Shown in pieces: positions 1-6,358 of a stretch of 25,086 nt of DNA. The position numbers and the translations under genes are program-made. Each line of letters begins with the position of its first letter. Position 1 is the stretch's first letter. Under the pieces are notes generated by a model, which saw only the letters and a program-made list of their open reading frames with translations, ran no database searches and had not been told where the DNA came from. Source of the stretch: Pusillimonas sp035515275 (GTDB lineage Bacteria > Pseudomonadota > Gammaproteobacteria > Burkholderiales > Burkholderiaceae_B); assembly GCF_035515275.1 (NCBI RefSeq), contig NZ_DATJBQ010000067.1, positions 1 to 25,086 of the forward strand, given 5' to 3'.

Positions 1-655
1 ATTGAACCGCACCGCTGTCTGCGTCGATGGCAATCAGCCGGCCGTTGGGCAGACCCGAAAGCAGCATGTCTTCGATAATGACCATGCGCATGTTGGTTTT
101 GAGCGCCAAGGCCGGACCCGGGCGCTGCACGTTCCAAAGCGCCTCACCGGTTTCGGCATCGAAAGCCTGAATGCGATAGTCGCTGCTTCGTACGGCCACG
201 ATTCCAGCCCCCACTGCCGGCGGAATATCAACCTGGCTGGATGCCTTGGCCTGCCATTTTTCGCGGCCCTGCTCGTCGAACGCGATAACGGTGCCGTCAC
301 GTGCGGCCACTGCTGTGACACGCCCGTCGGAGCCGACCCCCGCAGAAAGATCTTTGCCGGCCTCGCTTCGCCACTGGATGGCGCCCGTTGCCAGGGCCAC
401 TTTCATGACCGACCCGTTAGGCGCAGCGGCGTAAACCGACTCACCCACAACCTGCGGCGCGAACCCGGCGCCGCCGTCGCGACCCACAGAAACGCTCCAG
501 GAAACGCCCGCGGACACGGCGGCCTGGTACTCAGTTAAAGGAACGGGCTCATAGCGGGGGTTGCTCGGGGAAAACATCGAGCAGCCGGCTACAGCAGAGA
601 CACCTAGCGCCAGGACGCCGACGCTTAGAAAACGACGGATAAGGGTTGATTGCAT
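1..655 (-). CDS. bamB: Outer membrane assembly lipoprotein BamB, C-terminus beyond window
   Basis: Reading the minus strand from ATG at 655 gives an open frame of about 218 codons that runs off the left edge, so only the N-terminal part is present. It begins with a lipoprotein signal: basic MQSTLIRR, a hydrophobic stretch, then lipobox VAGC with the lipidated cysteine at residue 25. Repeated beta-propeller blades follow, with the PQQ-like pattern (for example ATGAIQW, AFDAETGEALW, AIDADSGAV). BamB is the periplasm-facing propeller of the BAM complex and binds BamA. It lies 3 bp downstream of the yfgM-like gene in the same operon, the usual hisS-yfgM-bamB order, in which der would be expected next beyond the edge. 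The identity follows from the lipobox, the blade repeats and the context. Confidence 0.93.
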   Translation of the reverse strand, partial: MQSTLIRRFLSVGVLALGVSAVAGCSMFSPSNPRYEPVPLTEYQAAVSAGVSWSVSVGRDGGAGFAPQVVGESVYAAAPNGSVMKVALATGAIQWRSEAGKDLSAGVGSDGRVTAVAARDGTVIAFDEQGREKWQAKASSQVDIPPAVGAGIVAVRSSDYRIQAFDAETGEALWNVQRPGPALALKTNMRMVIIEDMLLSGLPNGRLIAIDADSGAVQ

Positions 656-658
656 GGA

Positions 659-1294
659 TTAGGCTCCACCGTTTGCATCGATTTTAAGTTGAATGACCTG
701 CGCCAGCGGGGCATCGCCCAGCTGGGTGATGGCCGTCTGCCAAGCCTGGATGGCTTCGTCTTTTTTACCTTGTGCAATAAGAATGTCGCCCCGACGGTCG
801 GCGTACAAGCCCGCAAATGCCGGCGGTGCAGCGTCGAGATGCGCCAAAGCCTGGTCGTATTGTTGCTGCTCGAGCAAGATGCCGGCCAGGCGCAGCTTGG
901 CCAACGGGACCAGCGCGGGATCCTTGTTTTGGGCTACGAGCCACGCAAGCTGTTCGCGCGCGCCGTCAAGGTCGCCCTGCGAACGAAGCGCGGCCGCCGC
1001 GATTAAAACACCGCGCGACGTATACCCCGAATCGGGAAAATCTTGACGCAGGGTTTCACTGGCGGCCTTGATACGCGGCAGCGAGTCTTCGGTTGGCTGC
1101 ATTGCCGAGGTTTCAAGCGCCTCGAAGTACCCCATGGCCTGACCGGCCTGATGCCCTTGATACCATTGCCAGGCGCGCCAGCCGGCAAAAACCAGCACTG
1201 CGGCAATGATCACGACGGCAATCAGTGTTCCGTAACGGTCCCACCATGCCCGTAGCGCGTCAATTTTTTCCTGCTCTTCTAAATCGTATGCCAT
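659..1294 (-). CDS. yfgM: YfgM-like membrane-anchored tetratricopeptide protein
   Basis: 211 aa. A short cytoplasmic N-terminus (MAYDLEEQEKIDALRAWW, typical of the family) is followed by one transmembrane helix at about residues 21-40 and a periplasmic TPR-like helical domain, including a repeat around the segment LLEQQQYDQALAHLDAA. YfgM is an ancillary partner of the SecYEG translocon and of periplasmic chaperones, and is proposed to link secretion with envelope stress. The start is 3 bp after the hisS stop, with an AAGG motif just upstream. The stop lies 3 bp before bamB, so expression with both neighbours is likely. Length matches the family (about 206 aa in E. coli). Confidence 0.9.
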   Translation of the reverse strand: MAYDLEEQEKIDALRAWWDRYGTLIAVVIIAAVLVFAGWRAWQWYQGHQAGQAMGYFEALETSAMQPTEDSLPRIKAASETLRQDFPDSGYTSRGVLIAAAALRSQGDLDGAREQLAWLVAQNKDPALVPLAKLRLAGILLEQQQYDQALAHLDAAPPAFAGLYADRRGDILIAQGKKDEAIQAWQTAITQLGDAPLAQVIQLKIDANGGA

Positions 1295-1297
1295 GCC

Positions 1298-2584
1298 TTA
1301 AACCTTATGTTTCAATTCTTCAACGAGACGATCTAGAGGAATCGTCTCTTGCTGGGCTTGGGTGCCGTCGGTTTGACGCAGCCACTTGACGGCGGCTTGC
1401 TCGGCACGGAGCTCGTCTTCGCCAAGAATAATGGCAACCTGCGCCCCGCTTGCATCGGCGCGCTTGAACTGTGATTTGAAGCTTGCCGAACCGGGATGAA
1501 CAATAACCCTAAAACCGCCGTCGCGCAGCTTCTCGGCCAGTAAAGCGGCGGCGCGCTGAGCCGGGTCACCCTGATGCACCACATATATTTGACACTCGGC
1601 CGGCGCCTGGAACGCGGCGGTCTGCTCGCACAGGTCGAGCAAGCGCTCCATGCCGATGGCAAAACCCACGGCAGGCGCCGGTTTCCCGCCCAGCAGCTCG
1701 ATCAGGCCGTCGTATCGGCCACCGCCGCATACGGTGCCCTGGGCACCCAGACGATCGGTAACCCACTCGAAAACCGTAAGGTTGTAGTAATCGAGCCCCC
1801 GTACAAGTCGAGGGTTGAGCCGATAGGCGATGCCGGCATCGTCAAGCCGTTTGCATACGCCGTCGAAATGGGCGCGCGACGCCTCGCCAAGAAAATCGAA
1901 CAGACGCGGCGCGCTGTCTGCCATTGCCTGCATGGCAGGGTTTTTTGTGTCGAGCACCCGCAATGGGTTGGTATGCATGCGTCGCCGCGCCTCGTCGTCC
2001 AGCACATCGAGGTGCTGCTCAAGGTGACGCACCAGCGCCTCACGGTGCGCCTGGCGCTCTTCAGCCTGGCCCAGCGAATTCAGCTCGAGGCGAATATCGG
2101 CAAGCCCCAGTGTCTTCCAGAGGCGCGCCAGCATGACGATCATCTCGGCGTCGATATCGGGGCCGGCCATGCCCAGTGCTTCAACGTCGACCTGATGAAA
2201 CTGCCTGTAACGGCCGCGTTGGGGCTTCTCGTGGCGAAACACAGGGCCTAATGCATAGACTCGTTGCGGACGATCGTAAAGCAGGTTGTGCTCGATGGTG
2301 GCCCGCACCATGCCGGCGGTAAATTCGGGACGCATCGTCAGTTGCTCACCGTTCAACGCGTCAGTGAACGAATACATTTCTTTCTCGACGATGTCGGTTA
2401 CTTCGCCGATTCCGCGTGCAAACAGACGCGTGTGCTCCAGCACCGGCGTGCGCATATTGCGATAGCCGTAGGCGGCCAGCCATTGGCGAACGGTTTCTTC
2501 GAGTTGCTCCCAGGGGGCACTACCGTCGGGTAGTATGTCCTTCATGCCGGTGATGGCGTGGACCTTCTTGAACGACTGCGACAT
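1298..2584 (-). CDS. hisS: Histidine--tRNA ligase
   Basis: 428 aa, the usual length for a bacterial class II histidyl-tRNA synthetase. It charges tRNA-His with histidine in the cytoplasm, using ATP. Class II motif 2 is visible at residues 116-129 (FRHEKPQRGRYRQF). The histidine-specific loop LVRGLDYY is at 260-267. The motif 3 region GFAIGMERLL precedes a C-terminal anticodon-binding alpha/beta domain from about residue 330. The gene starts 21 bp after ispG and ends 3 bp before yfgM, inside the ndk-to-bamB operon. No anomaly was seen. Confidence 0.98.
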   Translation of the reverse strand: MSQSFKKVHAITGMKDILPDGSAPWEQLEETVRQWLAAYGYRNMRTPVLEHTRLFARGIGEVTDIVEKEMYSFTDALNGEQLTMRPEFTAGMVRATIEHNLLYDRPQRVYALGPVFRHEKPQRGRYRQFHQVDVEALGMAGPDIDAEMIVMLARLWKTLGLADIRLELNSLGQAEERQAHREALVRHLEQHLDVLDDEARRRMHTNPLRVLDTKNPAMQAMADSAPRLFDFLGEASRAHFDGVCKRLDDAGIAYRLNPRLVRGLDYYNLTVFEWVTDRLGAQGTVCGGGRYDGLIELLGGKPAPAVGFAIGMERLLDLCEQTAAFQAPAECQIYVVHQGDPAQRAAALLAEKLRDGGFRVIVHPGSASFKSQFKRADASGAQVAIILGEDELRAEQAAVKWLRQTDGTQAQQETIPLDRLVEELKHKV

Positions 2585-2605
2585 AGCTGCTTTTTGTAAG
2601 ACTGG

Positions 2606-3901
2606 TTATGAGCGGCGAGTGCCCGGCACGCCGTAACGCCGCTCGACATAATTTTCGACAATGGCCTGGAACTCGCTGGCAATGTGGTCGCCCTTGAGCG
2701 TAACGGTGCGCTCACCATCAATATAAACGGGCGCAGACGGTATCTCGCCCGTACCGGGCAGACTGATGCCGATGTCGGCATGCCGGCTTTCGCCCGGGCC
2801 ATTGACCACGCAACCCATCACGGCCACATTCATGGTTTCAACACCCGGAAAGCGGGTTTTCCAGACAGGCATCTGACGCCGCAAATAGGTCTGGATGCTG
2901 TCGGCAAGCTCTTGAAACACGGTACTGCTGGTGCGGCCGCAACCCGGGCAAGCCACCACCATGGGCGTAAATGCCCGCAAGCCCATGGTTTGCAATATTT
3001 CTTGGGCTACGACCACCTCGCGCGTGCGGTCGCCGCCGGGCTCGGGGGTTAACGAGATTCTAATCGTATCGCCGATGCCTTCTTGAAGCAGCACGGCCAG
3101 CGCGGCTGTAGACGCCACAATGCCCTTGCTGCCCATGCCGGCTTCGGTCAGGCCCAGATGCAGGGGGTAATCGCAACGCGAAGCCAGGTCGCGATAGACG
3201 GCGATAAGGTCTTGCACATGACTGACCTTGCAAGAAAGAACAATGGCTTCACCCGACAAGCCTAATTGCTCGGCCCGGCGGGCATTGCTAATGGCCGACA
3301 CAACCAGCGCGTCGCGCATCACCGCCTGTGCTGTCCAGGGTTGGGCACGCTTGCTGTTCTCGTCCATCATGCGCGCCATCAGTTCATGGTCAAGGCTGCC
3401 CCAATTGACACCAATGCGCACCGGCTTGCCGTTGCGCGCGGCGATTTCTATCATTTGCGCGAAATTGTCGTCGCGCTTTTTGCCGCCGCCCATATTGCCA
3501 GGGTTGATGCGGTATTTGGACAAGGCCTGGGCGCACTCGGGAAACTGACTAAGCAGTTTGTGCCCGTTGTAGTGAAAATCGCCCACCAGAGGCACCGACA
3601 CCCCCATGCGGTCGAGCTGCTCGCGAATGGCGGGTACCTCGCGGGCAGCTTCTGGAGTATTGACGGTAATGCGCACCATCTCGGAGCCCGCCACGGCAAG
3701 TTCCTTGACCTGTATGGCGGTTGCAATAGCGTCGGCCGTGTCGGTGTTGGTCATGGATTGCACCACGACGGGCGCACCGGCACCGACCTGTACCTGCTTG
3801 TCTTGCCAACGCACCATGACCCCCCGGGTATGGCGACGCTGCGCCGACCCGACGGGTGCCGGCGCAGAGGCGGCAAGACCGTTATCTGAAAAATCTGTCA
3901 T
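2606..3901 (-). CDS. ispG: 4-hydroxy-3-methylbut-2-enyl diphosphate synthase (flavodoxin), IspG/GcpE
   Basis: 431 aa from the start chosen here. IspG converts 2-C-methyl-erythritol 2,4-cyclodiphosphate to HMBPP in the MEP isoprenoid pathway, using a [4Fe-4S] cluster. The cluster ligands are visible: Cys318 and Cys321 in ACPGCGRTSSTVF, Cys364 in MGCVVNGPGE, and the adjacent Glu371. The TIM-barrel N-terminal half (VQSMTNTDTAD, INPGNMGGGKKRDDNF) is intact. The frame could open at 3937, but that would run 40 bp into the rodZ-like gene. The ATG at 3901 overlaps the rodZ stop as ATGA and gives the N-terminus MTDFSDNG, so translational coupling favours it. Confidence 0.96.
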   Translation of the reverse strand: MTDFSDNGLAASAPAPVGSAQRRHTRGVMVRWQDKQVQVGAGAPVVVQSMTNTDTADAIATAIQVKELAVAGSEMVRITVNTPEAAREVPAIREQLDRMGVSVPLVGDFHYNGHKLLSQFPECAQALSKYRINPGNMGGGKKRDDNFAQMIEIAARNGKPVRIGVNWGSLDHELMARMMDENSKRAQPWTAQAVMRDALVVSAISNARRAEQLGLSGEAIVLSCKVSHVQDLIAVYRDLASRCDYPLHLGLTEAGMGSKGIVASTAALAVLLQEGIGDTIRISLTPEPGGDRTREVVVAQEILQTMGLRAFTPMVVACPGCGRTSSTVFQELADSIQTYLRRQMPVWKTRFPGVETMNVAVMGCVVNGPGESRHADIGISLPGTGEIPSAPVYIDGERTVTLKGDHIASEFQAIVENYVERRYGVPGTRRS

Positions 3902-4404
3902 TGCTTCAGGGCTTTGAGCCAGTCGAACACCAGCCACGAATCAGGAACCCAACCACGATCGACGGCATAGACGCCGGCCACGACGAGCAGCGCCAAAATG
4001 ACCAGCAACCAACCCCAGGAACGGGAACCACCTTCGGAGTGAAGAGGCAGCTCGGCCTCGTTGAACGCTGCCCGTTTGACCGGGGCCGACACTGGAAGCG
4101 TTGGCTGCGTTTCTACCTGATTATCGAGCATGACCAGCAAGGCGTCGACGTCGGCGTCAAGAAAACGAGCGTAGTTTTTCACCTGGCCCCTAAGCAGTAC
4201 CCCTTGGGGCAAACGGGACCATTCTTCGTTTTCAAGTGCTTGCAACTGGCGAACGGAATACTTGAGACGCGTCGAGGCATCAGCCAGGCTGCAGCCCCGC
4301 GCATGACGCATTGCCCGTAGCGATGCGCCCAAGCCCTGTGTTTCGTCGAGCTCGACCACCGGTTCGGGTGTAGAACTGACAGCTCGCAGCAGCGGTTTAT
4401 TCAT
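3898..4404 (-). CDS. rodZ: RodZ-like helix-turn-helix membrane protein, short form
   Basis: 168 aa. A cytoplasmic HTH_25-type helix-turn-helix domain occupies about residues 24-92 (LGASLRAMRHARGCSLADAS, then RLPQGVLLRGQVKNYARFL). A linker of about 40 residues and one transmembrane helix at about 130-148 follow. RodZ bridges MreB to the cell-wall elongation machinery. E. coli RodZ has about 337 aa with a sizeable periplasmic beta domain; this copy keeps only about 20 residues after the membrane helix. It sits between rlmN and ispG, the conserved yfgA/rodZ position, with ATGA overlaps at both ends. The family is secure; whether it performs the full cytoskeletal role is not known from sequence. 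Confidence 0.88.
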   Translation of the reverse strand: MNKPLLRAVSSTPEPVVELDETQGLGASLRAMRHARGCSLADASTRLKYSVRQLQALENEEWSRLPQGVLLRGQVKNYARFLDADVDALLVMLDNQVETQPTLPVSAPVKRAAFNEAELPLHSEGGSRSWGWLLVILALLVVAGVYAVDRGWVPDSWLVFDWLKALKQ

Positions 4405-5561
4405 ACGCGTTCCTCTTTGATGGCTATGGTCGCACGGTTGGGCAAACGCTGAGCGATGCGCGTGCGGTCCTTGACGTCGCCTGCCAGTTGGCCACAGGCG
4501 GCGGCGATGTCGTCGCCGCGAGTCTTGCGCACCGTGGTTACGACACCGCCATCCATAAGACGCTGTGCGAACAAACGCACTCGGGCCGCCGGCGAACGCT
4601 TCAGGCCCGACTGCGGAAAAGGGTTAAACGGGATTAAATTAAACTTGCAACGGACACGTTTTGCAATACTTATTAATTCTGCGGCATGCTGGTCGGTGTC
4701 GTTGACGCCGTCAAGCATGATGTATTCAAAGGTGATGAAGTCGCGTGGCGCGTGCTCGAGATAACGATTGCAAGCGTCGAGCAGCTCGTTCAAAGGGTGC
4801 TTGCGATTAAGCGGTACGAGCTTGTCGCGAAGTGCGTCGTTGGGCGCGTGCAGCGACACCGCCAAGGCCACGGGGCAGTCGCGCGCCAAGCGGTCGATCA
4901 TGGGCACCACACCCGAGGTGGACACCGTAACCCGCCGGCGCGACAAACCATAGGCGTTGTCGTCGAGCATGAGGCGCAGGGCGGCCAGCACCTGGTCGTA
5001 ATTAAGCAGGGGCTCGCCCATACCCATCATGACCACGTTGCTGATGACCCGAACGGGTTCGGCGGCATGGGTGCCATCGATGCCCGCAATACGCGCACTG
5101 GAAAGGTCGGCTTCGAGTGTGCGCTTGGCATGCCACAACTGGCCGATAATTTCGGCTGTGGTGAGATTGCGGTTAAAACCCTGATAGCCGGTGGAACAAA
5201 AAGGGCAGGCCACCGTGCAGCCGGCCTGGCTGGAGATACACAGCGTACCGCGATCGTCCTCGGGAATGAACACTGTTTCGATCGCATTGTTTTGCCCTAC
5301 ATCGAACAGCCACTTGCGTGTGCCGTCGGTCGAGAGCTGCTCGGTAGAGACCAGCGGCGCGGCAACGATGCATTGCTCGGACAACTGGCGGCGAAAATCG
5401 CGCGCCAGGTCGGTCATGTTGTCGAACGAACCCTCGCCGCGCTGGTGGATCCAGCGCAGCAACTGCTTGGCGCGAAAGGGCTTGCCCCCCCATTGCGACA
5501 CCAGGTCGCTGAGTGCGGGGCCATCAAGGCCAAGAAGGTTCAGGGGTTCGACTGATGACAT
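4401..5561 (-). CDS. rlmN: Dual-specificity 23S rRNA/tRNA adenine C2-methyltransferase RlmN
   Basis: 386 aa from ATG 5561 (MSSVEPLNLLG). An in-frame TTG at 5594 would add 11 residues unlike the family and reach the end of ndk, so the internal ATG is preferred. It is a radical SAM enzyme that methylates A2503 of 23S rRNA and A37 of some tRNAs. The cluster motif CTVACPFC has cysteines at 115, 119 and 122. The preceding TLC (Cys108) and the late RGDDIAAACGQL carry the conserved cysteines of the methyl-transfer mechanism. The SAM-binding MGMGEPLLN is intact. It follows ndk by 33 bp and overlaps rodZ as ATGA. Confidence 0.97.
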   Translation of the reverse strand: MSSVEPLNLLGLDGPALSDLVSQWGGKPFRAKQLLRWIHQRGEGSFDNMTDLARDFRRQLSEQCIVAAPLVSTEQLSTDGTRKWLFDVGQNNAIETVFIPEDDRGTLCISSQAGCTVACPFCSTGYQGFNRNLTTAEIIGQLWHAKRTLEADLSSARIAGIDGTHAAEPVRVISNVVMMGMGEPLLNYDQVLAALRLMLDDNAYGLSRRRVTVSTSGVVPMIDRLARDCPVALAVSLHAPNDALRDKLVPLNRKHPLNELLDACNRYLEHAPRDFITFEYIMLDGVNDTDQHAAELISIAKRVRCKFNLIPFNPFPQSGLKRSPAARVRLFAQRLMDGGVVTTVRKTRGDDIAAACGQLAGDVKDRTRIAQRLPNRATIAIKEERV

Positions 5562-5594
5562 AAAACATTGGCCCGCCTTGCGGCGGAACCACAA

Positions 5595-6020
5595 TTAGCG
5601 GCTGTAAACGTTGCTTTCAGGAAAGAAGAAAGCGATCTCGACTGCAGCGGTTTCGGCTGCGTCGGAACCATGCACGGCGTTGGCGTCGATGCTGTCTGCA
5701 AAGTCGGCGCGGATGGTGCCGGCTTCGGCTTTCTTGGGGTCGGTAGCGCCCATGAGGTCGCGGTTTTTCTGGATGGCACTTTCGCCTTCGAGCACCTGAA
5801 TGAACACAGGACCCGAGACCATGAAATCAACCAGGTCTTTAAAGAAGGGGCGCTCTTTGTGAACGGCATAGAAACGCTCGGCATCGCCGCGCGACAGTTG
5901 CTGCAAACGAGCGGCGACGACTTTCAGGCCGGCCTGCTCGAAACGTGCGACGATTTGTCCGATGACGTTTTTAGCGACCGCATCGGGCTTGATAATGGAA
6001 AGGGTGCGTTCAATAGCCAT
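5595..6020 (-). CDS. ndk: Nucleoside diphosphate kinase
   Basis: 141 aa from ATG 6020 (MAIERTLSIIKPDAV), the standard family start and length. The frame stays open upstream to 6155, but that 45-residue extension crosses a tandem repeat and matches nothing, so it is rejected. Ndk balances cytoplasmic (d)NTP pools by passing the ATP gamma-phosphate to NDPs through a phosphohistidine. The active-site region NAVHGSDAAETAAVEIAFFF contains that histidine. It is the first gene of the minus-strand operon leading to bamB and is divergent from valS across a 338-bp spacer. The ribosome-binding site is weak. Confidence 0.98.
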   Translation of the reverse strand: MAIERTLSIIKPDAVAKNVIGQIVARFEQAGLKVVAARLQQLSRGDAERFYAVHKERPFFKDLVDFMVSGPVFIQVLEGESAIQKNRDLMGATDPKKAEAGTIRADFADSIDANAVHGSDAAETAAVEIAFFFPESNVYSR

Positions 6021-6076
6021 AAAATATCCAAGAAATAAAGTGGTTTCCGGGCAAGCTGTGGAAATATAGATGCCTG

Positions 6077-6150
6077 TACTGTGGCACGCTTGTGCAGTTG
6101 CAAGCTTGTACAGTGACACGCTTCTACAGTTACACGCTTCTACAGTTACA
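6077..6150. repeat. 16-bp degenerate tandem repeat, about 4.6 copies
   Basis: Five consecutive units with a 16-bp period begin at 6077, 6093, 6109, 6125 and 6141 (the last only 10 bp). The best-conserved unit, 6125-6140, reads TACAGTTACACGCTTC. The unit at 6109 differs from it at one base; the earlier units differ at several. The array lies about 60-130 bp upstream of ndk and 210-280 bp upstream of valS. The gradient of identity suggests recent duplication at the right end. Whether it binds a regulator or is a slippage product cannot be told from sequence. Confidence 0.9.
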
Positions 6151-6185
6151 TCCACTCCCGCCGCCTGGTTGCCGCAAGGTTGTAA

Positions 6186-6217
6186 AAACTGTTTTTCTAA
6201 TAAACTGTTTTTCTAAT
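6186..6217. repeat. Perfect 16-bp tandem duplication
   Basis: Two identical adjacent copies of AAACTGTTTTTCTAAT occupy 6186-6201 and 6202-6217. The sequence is unrelated to the repeat 36 bp to the left but has the same 16-bp unit length. It is AT-rich compared with its surroundings and lies in the ndk/valS spacer, so it may affect promoter architecture on either strand. Confidence 0.9.
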
Positions 6218-6263
6218 AAAAAACAATCACTTCTGCGCAATTTTTGCTAACCGCACATTTTAA

Positions 6264-6344
6264 CATGCCGCCATTGGCCGCTCCATCATAAAATGATGGG
6301 TTACCCTTGGCGGCATGCACTTTGAGCGCATGCCTGCTTTTTTT
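6264..6344 (+). promoter_or_regulatory. valS leader with two mutually exclusive hairpins, possible attenuator
   Basis: A perfect 10-bp stem joins 6264-6273 (CATGCCGCCA) to 6308-6317 (TGGCGGCATG) and encloses a perfect 7-bp hairpin at 6283-6289/6293-6299. A second stem joins 6312-6318 (GGCATGC) to 6328-6334 (GCATGCC) with a 9-nt loop, followed three bases later by T7 at 6338-6344. The two structures share 6312-6317 and cannot form together. The second looks like an intrinsic terminator 15 nt before the valS ATG, and the first could act as antiterminator. No leader peptide rich in valine codons and no T-box was seen, so the signal sensed is unknown. The function is inferred. Confidence 0.5.
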
Positions 6345-6358
6345 GATGTTTTCGCACA

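Larger units (their letters stand above)
6021..6358. other. Divergent ndk/valS intergenic region, 338 bp
   Basis: This is the only gap in the window longer than 300 bp. It holds, from left to right, the ndk leader, a 16-bp tandem repeat array (6077-6150), a second 16-bp tandem duplication (6186-6217), an AT-rich stretch, and the hairpin-rich valS leader (6264-6344). Both promoters should lie here, but I find no convincing -35/-10 pair for either gene. A TAAAAT at 6289-6294 could be a -10 for valS but sits inside a hairpin and lacks a -35. No credible protein gene is seen: a 48-codon plus-strand frame from 6070 crosses the repeats and has no recognisable content. Confidence 0.7.

Noticed and set aside
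4686..5555. Plus-strand open frame of 289 codons opposite rlmN
   Set aside because: RlmN on the minus strand has all catalytic motifs; the plus frame is a shadow.
6021..6155. 45-residue N-terminal extension of ndk
   Set aside because: It reads through the tandem repeat and lacks family similarity; ATG 6020 gives the canonical MAIERTLSIIKPDAV start.
6070..6216. 48-codon plus-strand frame as a valS leader peptide
   Set aside because: It crosses both repeats, has only three valine codons that are not clustered, and ends well before the hairpins.
6077..6217. CRISPR array
   Set aside because: Units are directly adjacent without spacers, only 16 bp long, and no cas gene is nearby.
6293..6325. 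10-codon frame within the valS leader as attenuator peptide
   Set aside because: It contains no valine codon and no ribosome-binding site.
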